A program made the position numbers and the translations under genes. Below are positions 1 to 6,529 of a stretch of 9,193 nt of DNA, piece after piece. The notes under the pieces are model-generated. The model had not been told where the DNA came from, searched no databases, and saw nothing but the letters and a program-made list of their open reading frames with translations. The stretch comes from Synergistaceae bacterium (lineage in GTDB: Bacteria; Synergistota; Synergistia; Synergistales; Aminobacteriaceae). Each line of letters opens with the position of its first letter. Within the stretch, counting starts at the first letter, position 1. The DNA lies in contig JAFSQO010000520.1 in assembly GCA_017446645.1 (NCBI GenBank), positions 1-9,193 on the forward strand, given 5' to 3'.

Positions 1-1243
1 GCCCGACTATAAACGTAGCCGGTCCCATTGATAAAAATATTTGAGGAATACTTACCCCCAGAGAAATTAACACACTCGCGAAAACTGCACTGCCAGCCAT
101 GAAAATAGAGTCGCTGATGTTTGAGCAGGCAATTACTCCCGAAACTTTTGACTCAGGGGCTTTATTTTGCATCACTGCATAGAGGGGCACTATATATAAT
201 CCACCACAGAACGCAATTATAAACAAACATGCTATTATCATGAAGTTCGCAGGATTCGTGAAGAACTCCCACGCCCCTATAACAGGAGCATTCACGTCAA
301 CAGGAGGACGGTCACTCACAAGCCATAATAATATACTCGCAATTGCTATACCATATGCCGAAGCAGGCACGTATTTAGTCGTAATATCGCCCTTGAGAAT
401 AGCATCGCAGGCCATTGAACCGGCTGCAATACCGCATGAGAATATCGCAAGGAAACTCGTTGCAACACTCTCGTCAGCTCCCAGAATTAATCGGGCATAA
501 GTAGGGAACTGGGCAAGAAACGTAGCTCCAACAAGCCAGAACCACGAGATCGCAAGCATTGAGCCGAAAACATTGCGCATAGGCATAACGTCCCTGAACA
601 TCTCGACAGTGCGCGAAACTATGTTGCATGAGACCAGAATTTCCGGGTTAATCGGCTTAGTAGGAGGAATGAACATACTTGACAGCCAACCCGCAAATGC
701 TATAGAGATTGCGCCGAAACCTACGAGATAAATGCCGTTTTCACGCAAAATTAACAAGCCTCCCGAAATTGTGCCGGTCAAAATCGCTAAATACGTTCCC
801 ATTTGAATTAAACCATTGCCTGCAATTAACTCAGTCTCCTCAAGATGCTGGGGGAGAATGCTGTACTTTGCCGGTGAAAAGAAAGCAGACTGGGCACCCA
901 TTAAGAACAGCACCACCATCAAGAGCCATACGTTATTCAGCCAGAAGCCGAACGCTGCACCGGACATTACGACAATTTCTGCAAACTTCACCCAGCGCAT
1001 TAAATCAGAACGGTCATATTTGTCGGCCAAGTCGCTCGCTGTAGGGGCAAAGACAAAAAACGGAAGTATAAAGATTCCCGCAGCTGCGTTTACCAGAATC
1101 CTTGAGTCAACTCCAGCCTGGTCGCCGAGCCTGTAGGTAATCAGCATCATTAAGGCCGATTTGAAAAAGTTATCGTTGAATGCTCCCAAAAACTGGGTCA
1201 GGAATAACGGCAGGAATCTTCGAGTCAATAACAGCCTGAACAT
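1..1243 (-). CDS. LplT-like MFS transporter, 3' end cut off by the window
   Basis: This is a polytopic inner-membrane protein of the major facilitator superfamily. Reading the minus strand from the ATG at 1243 gives 414 codons with no stop, so the C-terminus lies outside the window. The N-terminus has FLGAFNDNFFKSAL (residues 18-31), and FFSPAKYSILPQ (121-132) follows a Gly-rich helix. Both resemble signatures of the lysophospholipid transporter LplT and of the MFS domain of LplT-PlsC-Aas fusion proteins. Several hydrophobic helices follow (about 170-190, 225-245, 260-280, 293-309, 335-356, 378-398). By family knowledge the substrate would be lysophospholipid moved across the inner membrane for re-acylation; that is inference. 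The ATG directly follows the cysS TAA with no spacer, which suggests translational coupling. The visible part is about the length of an MFS domain, so a downstream acyltransferase fusion is possible. Confidence is high for MFS and moderate for the LplT subfamily. Confidence 0.85.
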   Translation of the reverse strand, partial: MFRLLLTRRFLPLFLTQFLGAFNDNFFKSALMMLITYRLGDQAGVDSRILVNAAAGIFILPFFVFAPTASDLADKYDRSDLMRWVKFAEIVVMSGAAFGFWLNNVWLLMVVLFLMGAQSAFFSPAKYSILPQHLEETELIAGNGLIQMGTYLAILTGTISGGLLILRENGIYLVGFGAISIAFAGWLSSMFIPPTKPINPEILVSCNIVSRTVEMFRDVMPMRNVFGSMLAISWFWLVGATFLAQFPTYARLILGADESVATSFLAIFSCGIAAGSMACDAILKGDITTKYVPASAYGIAIASILLWLVSDRPPVDVNAPVIGAWEFFTNPANFMIIACLFIIAFCGGLYIVPLYAVMQNKAPESKVSGVIACSNISDSIFMAGSAVFASVLISLGVSIPQIFLSMGPATFIVG

Positions 1244-2674
1244 TTATAACTCACGCTTCCATTTAGTGCCTTGAGGGGTATCTTCAAGGACAATTCCCCG
1301 TGACTTCAGGATGTTGCGGATCTCGTCAGACCTTGCGAAGTTCTTGGTCTTTCGTGCCTGGCTTCGTTCGTCTATGAGCTTCTCTATTTCTGCGCTTTCT
1401 GAATCATGTTCGCTCTCTGCCTCGTCCTCACCGATTACGCCCAAAATCGCATCGTAAGAGTTCAGGGCTTCTTTTGCTGAGTCAAAAAATTCCTGGGGCA
1501 GTGAATCATTCTCTTTCAGGTTCGTGTTGATTAAATACACTACATCGAACAACACGCCCATTGCTGCAGCTGTGTTGAAGTCATCGTTCATTGAGTCAGC
1601 AAATTTCTTATCGAGTTCAGCAAGTTCTGCCTTGAATTTACTAACGTCAAAGTTTGAGTCTTTATTTACTCTGGTCTTCGCTGCAAAGTCAAGATCGCTC
1701 CTGCAATTTCGTAATCTCGCAACCCCTGCTTCCGACTGCTCAAGGGACTCTCTTGAAAAGTTTATCGGGCTTCTGTAATGAGCACTCAACATGAAGAACC
1801 TCAAGGCTAACGGGTTATACTCACTGAGGGCAGCTCTTGCAGTCAGGAAATTTCCCAGAGATTTCGACATTTTTTCACTGTCAATCAACAAGAATCCGTT
1901 ATGAAGCCAGTAATTCACAAATGGTTTGCCTGAACCTGATGCAGCCTCGCTTTGAGCAGCCTCGTTCTCATGGTGAGGGAACATCAGATCAATGCCTCCG
2001 GAGTGAATATCTATGTTGTCGCCAAGATACTTTGATGACATTGCCGAGCATTCAATATGCCAGCCGGGTCTGCCCTTGCCCCAGGGACTTTCCCAGGAGG
2101 GTTCGCCGGGTTTCTCTGCCTTCCATAATGCAAAGTCCAATGGATCGCGCTTCTTTTCGCCGGGTTCGACTCTTGCGCCTGCCTCTAAATCTTCGAGATT
2201 CTGCTTGCAAAGACTCCCGTATGACGGCCAGCTCTTAACGTCAAAATATACATCTCCTTCTGAGACATAGGCATGACCATTCGCAATGATTCTCTCAATC
2301 GTGCTGATTATCTCAGAAATATGCTCAGTAGCACGGGGTGATACATCGGGCCTTCTGATCCGCAATGCATCCGCGTCCTTGTTGTACTCGTTAATAAATC
2401 TCTCGGCGAGTTCCTGAACCGTTATCTTTTCTTTGTGAGCACGGTGAATCATTTTGTCATCAATGTCAGTGAAATTCTGCACAAACTTGACTTTATAGCC
2501 TTCGTGTTCTAGCCAGCGTCTCAGGACATCAAATACTATGAAGGGCCTTGCGTTGCCTATATGAAAGTAGTCATAGACAGTAGGTCCGCATGAGTAAAAG
2601 CGGACGTGTCCGGGTTCTATGGGCTTGAATTCCTCTTTTTTGCGCGTTAAGTCATTGAATAATACAAGACTCAA
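1244..2674 (-). CDS. cysS: Cysteinyl-tRNA synthetase (EC 6.1.1.16)
   Basis: This cytoplasmic class I aminoacyl-tRNA synthetase charges tRNA-Cys with cysteine. At 476 residues it has the usual length. The class I signatures are clear: HIGN at residues 38-41, just after the cysteine-site motif YSCGPTVYD (27-35), and KMSKS at 268-272. The expected zinc ligands are all present: C29, C209 in GWHIECSAM, H234 and E238 in HHENE. The C-terminal part (about 340-476) fits the helical DALR domain and the tRNA-binding tail. The start is TTG: there is no in-frame ATG near the N-terminus, the reading frame begins with the typical N-terminus, and AAGGTGAG sits six bases upstream. The gene follows the Synerg-CTERM gene by 16 bases and abuts the MFS gene, so it is probably transcribed from upstream. 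No T-box-like leader can fit in the 16-base gap. Confidence 0.97.
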   Translation of the reverse strand: MSLVLFNDLTRKKEEFKPIEPGHVRFYSCGPTVYDYFHIGNARPFIVFDVLRRWLEHEGYKVKFVQNFTDIDDKMIHRAHKEKITVQELAERFINEYNKDADALRIRRPDVSPRATEHISEIISTIERIIANGHAYVSEGDVYFDVKSWPSYGSLCKQNLEDLEAGARVEPGEKKRDPLDFALWKAEKPGEPSWESPWGKGRPGWHIECSAMSSKYLGDNIDIHSGGIDLMFPHHENEAAQSEAASGSGKPFVNYWLHNGFLLIDSEKMSKSLGNFLTARAALSEYNPLALRFFMLSAHYRSPINFSRESLEQSEAGVARLRNCRSDLDFAAKTRVNKDSNFDVSKFKAELAELDKKFADSMNDDFNTAAAMGVLFDVVYLINTNLKENDSLPQEFFDSAKEALNSYDAILGVIGEDEAESEHDSESAEIEKLIDERSQARKTKNFARSDEIRNILKSRGIVLEDTPQGTKWKREL

Positions 2675-2680
2675 ATTTTT

Positions 2681-2688
2681 CTCACCTT
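2681..2688 (-). promoter_or_regulatory. Ribosome binding site deciding the TTG start of cysS
   Basis: The minus strand reads AAGGTGAG here, followed by six bases and then TTG at 2674-2672. The same AAGGTGA core precedes the tolC start. The good match and spacing make the TTG the likely initiation codon. Confidence 0.75.
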
Positions 2689-2690
2689 TC

Positions 2691-3854
2691 TTATTTCCGT
2701 TTGCGAAGTAACATGTAACCTGCCGAGAGAATCATCAACATTCCTGAACCTGTTACATTACAGCCGCTGCTTGAGTTGCCTTTTGTGCTGCCTGTGTTCT
2801 GAGTCACTGCTGTCATGCTAATCGGTATGCCTCCAAGCTGGTCTCTGGTAAATTCTGCAATGGGTGCGTCCGTATCAGGGTCGTATATTGCTATGCCGTC
2901 ATTGATTATTGCTGCGACAAATTTCTTATTGTCAGAATCATAGTACATAGCCTTGCTCACGAAGCTCTCTGTGTAGCCAAAATCGACTTCGTTGACTTCA
3001 CTGCTGCTCTTGTAGTGTACTAAAGCCTGCTCGCCGGTTTCAGGGGACTGGGCCATGAAGTAAAAACCGCTGTCATTATCCTTGCATAATGCCTTGACTG
3101 GGGTGTCGGTGCTTACAACAAGAACAAGCTCGCTGCTCGATAACCCGTTGGCAAATGTGTCTACTCCGCCTGAGTGTGCGATGAAAATCCTGTTGTCTTT
3201 GCCGAATGTCATTAACTCTGAGTCATATCTTACTTTGGTTTCAGAGTAGCCTCTAACTTCGTTGTCCAGCTGTCCGTCAAATCTGAGTAACAGGCTGTCC
3301 TCAGAAGTTGCTCTGCTGACAAGACCGTAAATGCTTGAGCCGTTTACAAGCACTGTGCTCATGTTCATAGCGTCATTGCTTGATATGTAAGATATGCTGC
3401 GGACCTTCTGAAGTCCTTCGGTATCGTACTCGGAAATCGTTGCTTCACCGTTTAATCCGGAGGCCAAGAATAACCCCCTGTGATTATCGGAATATGCAGC
3501 AGAACGTGCGTCATATGTGCCAGTCAAGATACTTACTCCGTCATCGACAGGCTTTGTCAGGTCAGAGACATTGAAGATAAAAGCAAAGTCCCCTGATTTA
3601 ATGCTCGGATCTGTCTCTGGTTCAATAAGGGCAACGAATGAAGTTCCGTCCTCGTTGTAATAGTGAGCGACTATAGAGTCATCAGCAGCATCAGAATATT
3701 TCACAACAGGAGAATCTGCGCTCAAGGTATCTGAAATTGACGAGATCCCTATAAACCCCATTTTGCCGTTCGATGTTGTGTAAACTATGTCAGCGTATGA
3801 AGCACAAGCAAGCATAAACACTAGTAAAATACCCGTAAAAAATTTTTTTGTCAT
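2691..3854 (-). CDS. Secreted protein with Synerg-CTERM-type sorting tail, function unknown
   Basis: I do not recognise the main domain. The 387-residue product starts with a basic-hydrophobic signal peptide (residues 1-21, probable cleavage after SYA21). It ends with SSSGCN (361-366), a Gly/Met/Leu-rich hydrophobic stretch (369-383) and RKRK, the layout of the Synerg-CTERM sorting domain seen in Synergistota. The mature part is rich in Asp, Ser, Gly and Thr, poor in Cys, and shows short alternating strand-like segments with turns such as YNEDG, YDTEG and YDPDTD. That would fit a beta-propeller-like ectodomain, but this is inference from residue pattern. The protein is expected outside the inner membrane and processed or anchored through its tail. 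The ATG at 3854 is preceded by AGGAAGG at a rather long 14-base spacing. A five-unit repeat lies just upstream. cysS follows after 16 bases, which is an unusual partner for a surface protein. Confidence 0.8.
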   Translation of the reverse strand: MTKKFFTGILLVFMLACASYADIVYTTSNGKMGFIGISSISDTLSADSPVVKYSDAADDSIVAHYYNEDGTSFVALIEPETDPSIKSGDFAFIFNVSDLTKPVDDGVSILTGTYDARSAAYSDNHRGLFLASGLNGEATISEYDTEGLQKVRSISYISSNDAMNMSTVLVNGSSIYGLVSRATSEDSLLLRFDGQLDNEVRGYSETKVRYDSELMTFGKDNRIFIAHSGGVDTFANGLSSSELVLVVSTDTPVKALCKDNDSGFYFMAQSPETGEQALVHYKSSSEVNEVDFGYTESFVSKAMYYDSDNKKFVAAIINDGIAIYDPDTDAPIAEFTRDQLGGIPISMTAVTQNTGSTKGNSSSGCNVTGSGMLMILSAGYMLLRKRK

Positions 3855-3873
3855 CTTAATCAGAATTTCCTTC

Positions 3874-3902
3874 CTAAATCTAATTCTAAATCTAAACTAA
3901 AT
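3874..3902 (-). repeat. Five near-tandem ATTTAG units in a 5' leader
   Basis: On the minus strand the leader of the Synerg-CTERM gene reads as five consecutive units: ATTTAG, TTTAG, ATTTAG, AATTAG, ATTTAG. The array ends at the base where the Shine-Dalgarno AGGAAGG begins (it overlaps the first G). The units are directly visible; any role, such as length variation or a protein or RNA binding site, is inference. Confidence 0.6.
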
Positions 3903-3915
3903 CACTTCATCAATT

Positions 3916-3930
3916 ATTATAATCTATAAT
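3916..3930 (-). promoter_or_regulatory. AT-rich palindrome with TATAAT, candidate promoter for the Synerg-CTERM gene
   Basis: The minus strand contains ATTATA, GAT, TATAAT: a six-base inverted repeat with a three-base loop that includes a consensus -10 hexamer. It lies just downstream of the lytic transglycosylase stop and about 60 bases before the next start. I find no convincing -35 hexamer 16-18 bases upstream, so the promoter call is weak. The palindrome is too AT-rich and too short to be a strong terminator. Confidence 0.3.
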
Positions 3931-3936
3931 CGTGAA

Positions 3937-4539
3937 TTATCTTCTCTTGACCTTGACACGACGCACAGGTCTTTCGGGTTCTTTGGGTTTGGCAGGTGTC
4001 TGAGTCCTCGCTGCCTTGCTGTCCTTTGCCCTGAGTTCCTGAACTGTAGCAAGAGCCTTAGCCGTCAGTCTTTCACTTCCAGAACTGTAGCGCATGAAGC
4101 CTTCTTTGAGGGATTTAGATTTAGCCATGCAGGACGCGAAAATCTCTGTACCGTAGAAAATATTTATTCGCGGATCAAAGAGTCCTTTGCCGTCCTTAAT
4201 CTTGAACCGCCTCTTGACTGTGCTAGAGTGTGCGCTCCAGTGAATTTGCATTAACCCGTAATCACCTCCTTTAGAGACTGCCTTATTATTCACTGTAGAC
4301 TCATGAACTATTATAGCTGCTATTGCGTAAGGATCCTGTTTGAATTTCTTAGCCGCTTCTATAACAAGCCCCGCGTAACTGTTGGCAATTTTTGCAGAGA
4401 GTGAGGGGTTTACGTTCATGAATAACTCTGAGATATTTTTCCCCGTTGAGTCATGTTTTTTTGCAGCAGAATACACAGGACTTGCGAAAACACTGAGCAG
4501 AATGAACAGGAATAATATACTTTTATTGAATCGCCTCAT
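3937..4539 (-). CDS. Secreted lytic transglycosylase, SLT (GH23-like) domain
   Basis: This is an exported peptidoglycan lytic transglycosylase, which cleaves the MurNAc-GlcNAc bond to give 1,6-anhydro ends in the periplasm. Residues 1-25 form a signal peptide (basic MRRFNK, long Leu/Ile/Phe core, VYSAA cleavage region). The SLT domain spans about 52-156: catalytic Glu80 in IIVHESTVN, the GLMQIH motif at 95-100, NIFYG at 126-130, and YSSGS at 151-155 in the position of the usual Y-N-A/S-G motif. The tail (about 172-200) is rich in Pro, Lys and Arg and ends KVKRR, perhaps binding peptidoglycan or lipopolysaccharide; that is inference. The 200-residue length fits a minimal catalytic domain without LysM or other cell-wall binding modules. 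Its ATG overlaps the tolC 3' end by 17 bases, with AGAGGG about ten bases upstream, so the two are probably translated from one mRNA. Confidence 0.9.
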   Translation of the reverse strand: MRRFNKSILFLFILLSVFASPVYSAAKKHDSTGKNISELFMNVNPSLSAKIANSYAGLVIEAAKKFKQDPYAIAAIIVHESTVNNKAVSKGGDYGLMQIHWSAHSSTVKRRFKIKDGKGLFDPRINIFYGTEIFASCMAKSKSLKEGFMRYSSGSERLTAKALATVQELRAKDSKAARTQTPAKPKEPERPVRRVKVKRR

Positions 4540-6088
4540 CTTTTTTCAGCCCTCTTTCGCTCTTAATTGAGTCAAAAGTCTTTAACCTCTCACTCAGTCT
4601 TGCGTCCAGTTCTGCTTCTGTTAAGTGTGAATATGAATCTGAAACCGTAACTGCGTCCAAATCTAGGTCAGAATCCTGTTTAGCAGCTGGTTTATTATTC
4701 CCTTTCTTTGCGTCAGTCCTTAATACTTTAAAACCTGGTTCGCCGATTACGTCATTGCCCTTGCCGTAGAGCTGTCTTGCTTCTTTCCATGAGCCGTCTT
4801 CATTGGGTGAGTAGTCACCGATTGCCTTGCGTAATGCGACCAAAGCAATGTACATGTCTTTAACTGCGTCAAGGTATTCCGTTCGGACTGCCTGATAAGC
4901 TGTCTGGGCGTTAATCAAGTCAATCTGTGCACCCATTCCTTCAGAGTACATGAGTTCTGTAATCTTTAACTCTTCTTCGGAGCGTTCGACCTGTCTCTGC
5001 TTGTCCTGCTCGTTTGCTGAGGCGTTCCTCCAGTCGTTAATTGCTACTGTAATGTCTCGTCTGGTCTGCTCTTGAAGGGCATCGAGGTTTGCTTCTGCTG
5101 CCTGAATTAACCTGTCCGCGTTTAGGGTCTTGTACTTTGTCCCATTGCCGTCACTAATCGGAAAAGTAAGAGTCAAAGAGGCTCCGGCTTGCTTATCGTT
5201 GGGAGTTGCGAAGGCTTCAGGGTCCGACCATGCAGTCCACTGGAACGCAAAATCAAGTGTAGGCGAAAGTCCTTTGGCAGTTAATTTCTTTACGAGTTTT
5301 GCGCGTTCAAGATTCAATCTTGCTGCCCTAACGTCAGGTCTGTATGCAAGGGCTTCATCGTAGTCCATGCTGATGTCGAATTCAGGGACCTTCAGCTCTT
5401 CGTCAACCGGTTCAACGTCCAAACCTCCGGCCATCAGTGAGAGTTCTGCGAGCAAATTCATGTAAGCTGTCTCCGCAGTTTTCGAGAGGCTCTGTGCTTC
5501 GACTACCTGCGCTTCACTCCTTACGATGTCGAGTCTTGGGACTAACTCCTGATTATATTTTTCCATTGTGACCCTGTGATTCTCGGCTCTCTGAAGCATT
5601 ATCTCACGCTGTAGCTTCATGTTTTCACGGGCAAGTACTGCGCTCCACCAGAGTTCTTCAGCTCCTGCTATGAGTGAGTTGAGGTTGTTATCGAAGTTGG
5701 CACGCGAGACCTCATAACCCAGAATATTTTGCTGTTCGTCGAGTTTATACTGTCCTGATATATCGATTCTCTGAGTCAGGGTGAATTTTGCGTTGCCTGC
5801 AAGTACGTTATACTCTTTCGCATTGCCTGCACTCTGGGCCGTTACGTATGATCCGTTAGCTGCGAAATTTGTGCTGGGTCTCTGATACGCTACTGAAGCA
5901 AGCACGGAATAGTAATCAGCCTCAACGGATTTTATGGCTGCCTTCAGTGAATGGTTGTTTAACAGGATTTCGCCTATATATTGTTCTAAGGTCATCGAGA
6001 CAGAAGCCCCTGACTTTTCCGGAGCAATAAGAATTAACACCACCATCACCGGAATGATGTAAAAGATTTTGCGCTTGAGAATGTGCAT
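4523..6088 (-). CDS. TolC-family outer-membrane efflux protein
   Basis: This is a trimeric outer-membrane channel of the TolC/OEP family, normally the exit duct for RND, MFS or ABC export systems. The 521-residue product has a signal peptide (about 1-28, KRK then a hydrophobic run). Two OEP repeats are visible. The first holds KYNQELVPRLDIVRSEAQVV at 177-196, and the second holds YSEGMGAQIDLINAQTAY at 381-398. These paired segments show the same G/P-x-hydrophobic-D-hydrophobic-x-x-A-x pattern of the coiled-coil barrel. YRPDVRAARLNLERAK (249-264) starts the second repeat and is typical of the family. Residues about 430-521 form a charged, low-complexity extension beyond the channel domain. No adaptor or pump gene lies beside it, so the transported substrate cannot be read from context. 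The start is supported by AAGGTGAT eight bases before the ATG. Confidence 0.92.
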   Translation of the reverse strand: MHILKRKIFYIIPVMVVLILIAPEKSGASVSMTLEQYIGEILLNNHSLKAAIKSVEADYYSVLASVAYQRPSTNFAANGSYVTAQSAGNAKEYNVLAGNAKFTLTQRIDISGQYKLDEQQNILGYEVSRANFDNNLNSLIAGAEELWWSAVLARENMKLQREIMLQRAENHRVTMEKYNQELVPRLDIVRSEAQVVEAQSLSKTAETAYMNLLAELSLMAGGLDVEPVDEELKVPEFDISMDYDEALAYRPDVRAARLNLERAKLVKKLTAKGLSPTLDFAFQWTAWSDPEAFATPNDKQAGASLTLTFPISDGNGTKYKTLNADRLIQAAEANLDALQEQTRRDITVAINDWRNASANEQDKQRQVERSEEELKITELMYSEGMGAQIDLINAQTAYQAVRTEYLDAVKDMYIALVALRKAIGDYSPNEDGSWKEARQLYGKGNDVIGEPGFKVLRTDAKKGNNKPAAKQDSDLDLDAVTVSDSYSHLTEAELDARLSERLKTFDSIKSERGLKKDEAIQ

Positions 6089-6205
6089 TATAAATTATCA
6101 CCTTTTCGAGATTTTTATTTGCGTGAATATTTTACGCTATAATGTGAAAAATATTAATGCGAAATATCACTGGTAATGAACAGGACAAGAAAGGAGACGT
6201 GATTA
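6089..6205. promoter_or_regulatory. Divergent control region between tolC-like gene and toxin operon
   Basis: These 117 bases separate two oppositely transcribed units and are AT-rich. On the plus strand TATAAT (6138-6143) is a perfect -10 hexamer, but the -35 position is poor. On the minus strand TAAAAT (6134-6129) with TTAATA (6157-6152) at 17-base spacing is a fair promoter for tolC. Plus-strand AAGGAG (6191-6196) and minus-strand AAGGTGAT (6104-6097) are the two ribosome binding sites. The two candidate promoters overlap, so a regulator bound here could affect both directions. Confidence 0.5.
6121..6137. promoter_or_regulatory. Imperfect palindrome, possible operator
   Basis: GCGTGAATATTTTACGC has perfect four-base GCGT/ACGC arms and a partly matching AA/TT interior (12 of 16 paired positions agree). 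It lies immediately upstream of the plus-strand TATAAT and over the minus-strand TAAAAT. Position suits an operator for an autoregulated toxin-antitoxin unit, but nothing in the sequence proves binding. Confidence 0.3.
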
Positions 6206-6529
6206 ATGCAATACACAATAATTCATTACGAAGAGAATGGCCGGGATATTTTTCAAAATTGGCTCGATAACCTGAAAGATTTACAGGCAAGAACAACTAT
6301 TGCAAGAAAAGTAAAACGCGTTGAAAATGGTAACTTTGGAGAACATCGTTTTTGCCGCGATAATGTTTGGGAGCTTGTTGTTGATACAGGACCAGGCTAC
6401 CGTGTTTACTACTCGATAGTAGGAAATATCGTAGTTCTTTTGCTATGTGCAGGTTCTAAAAGCACACAACAGAGGGATATTGATAATGCCGTTGAATATT
6501 TGAAGCGATACAAGGAGGAGTATAAATGA
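6206..6529 (+). CDS. RelE/HigB-superfamily toxin (HI1419-like addiction-module killer protein)
   Basis: This 107-residue protein matches the phage Gp49-like / HI1419-type branch of the RelE superfamily, whose members are usually translation-dependent mRNA interferases of type II toxin-antitoxin modules. Visible family signatures are the N-terminal FQNWLDNLKD (16-25), the basic stretch ARKVKRVENGNFGEHR (33-48), VWELVVDTGPGYRVYY (54-69) and LLLCAGSKSTQQRDI (78-92), followed by a helix with DNAVEYLKRY. The conserved Arg, Lys and Tyr positions seem intact, so the gene is probably functional. The ATG at 6206 follows AAGGAG at nine-base spacing. Its stop overlaps the start of the small downstream ORF (ATGA). 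Toxin first, partner second is the usual order for this subfamily. It leads an operon of housekeeping genes. RNA target and activity are inferred from the family only. Confidence 0.9.
   Translation: MQYTIIHYEENGRDIFQNWLDNLKDLQARTTIARKVKRVENGNFGEHRFCRDNVWELVVDTGPGYRVYYSIVGNIVVLLLCAGSKSTQQRDIDNAVEYLKRYKEEYK
6512..6518 (+). promoter_or_regulatory. Strong ribosome binding site for the 59-residue partner ORF
   Basis: AAGGAGG sits inside the last codons of the toxin gene, seven bases before the ATG at 6526. Such a close match to the 16S tail strongly supports that the short ORF downstream is translated and coupled to the toxin. Confidence 0.75.

Noticed and set aside
240..1136. Plus-strand open frames at 240-500, 709-1044 and 816-1136
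   Set aside because: They lie antisense to the continuous MFS reading frame on the minus strand, have no family signatures, and the minus-strand protein has clear LplT-type motifs throughout.
1524..2270. Plus-strand open frames inside cysS
   Set aside because: cysS is intact with all catalytic and zinc-binding motifs; the opposite-strand frames are low-complexity shadows.
3789..3854. Lipoprotein signal at Cys17 of the Synerg-CTERM protein
   Set aside because: The sequence before the Cys is MLA rather than a canonical lipobox, and a signal peptidase I site SYA before Asp22 fits better; not fully excluded.
3904..3936. Rho-independent terminator after the lytic transglycosylase gene
   Set aside because: The only inverted repeat is six A/T pairs without a GC stem or a following T-run on the minus strand.
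5130..5363. Plus-strand open frame inside the TolC-like gene
   Set aside because: It is antisense to a well-supported OEP domain and shows no recognisable domain.
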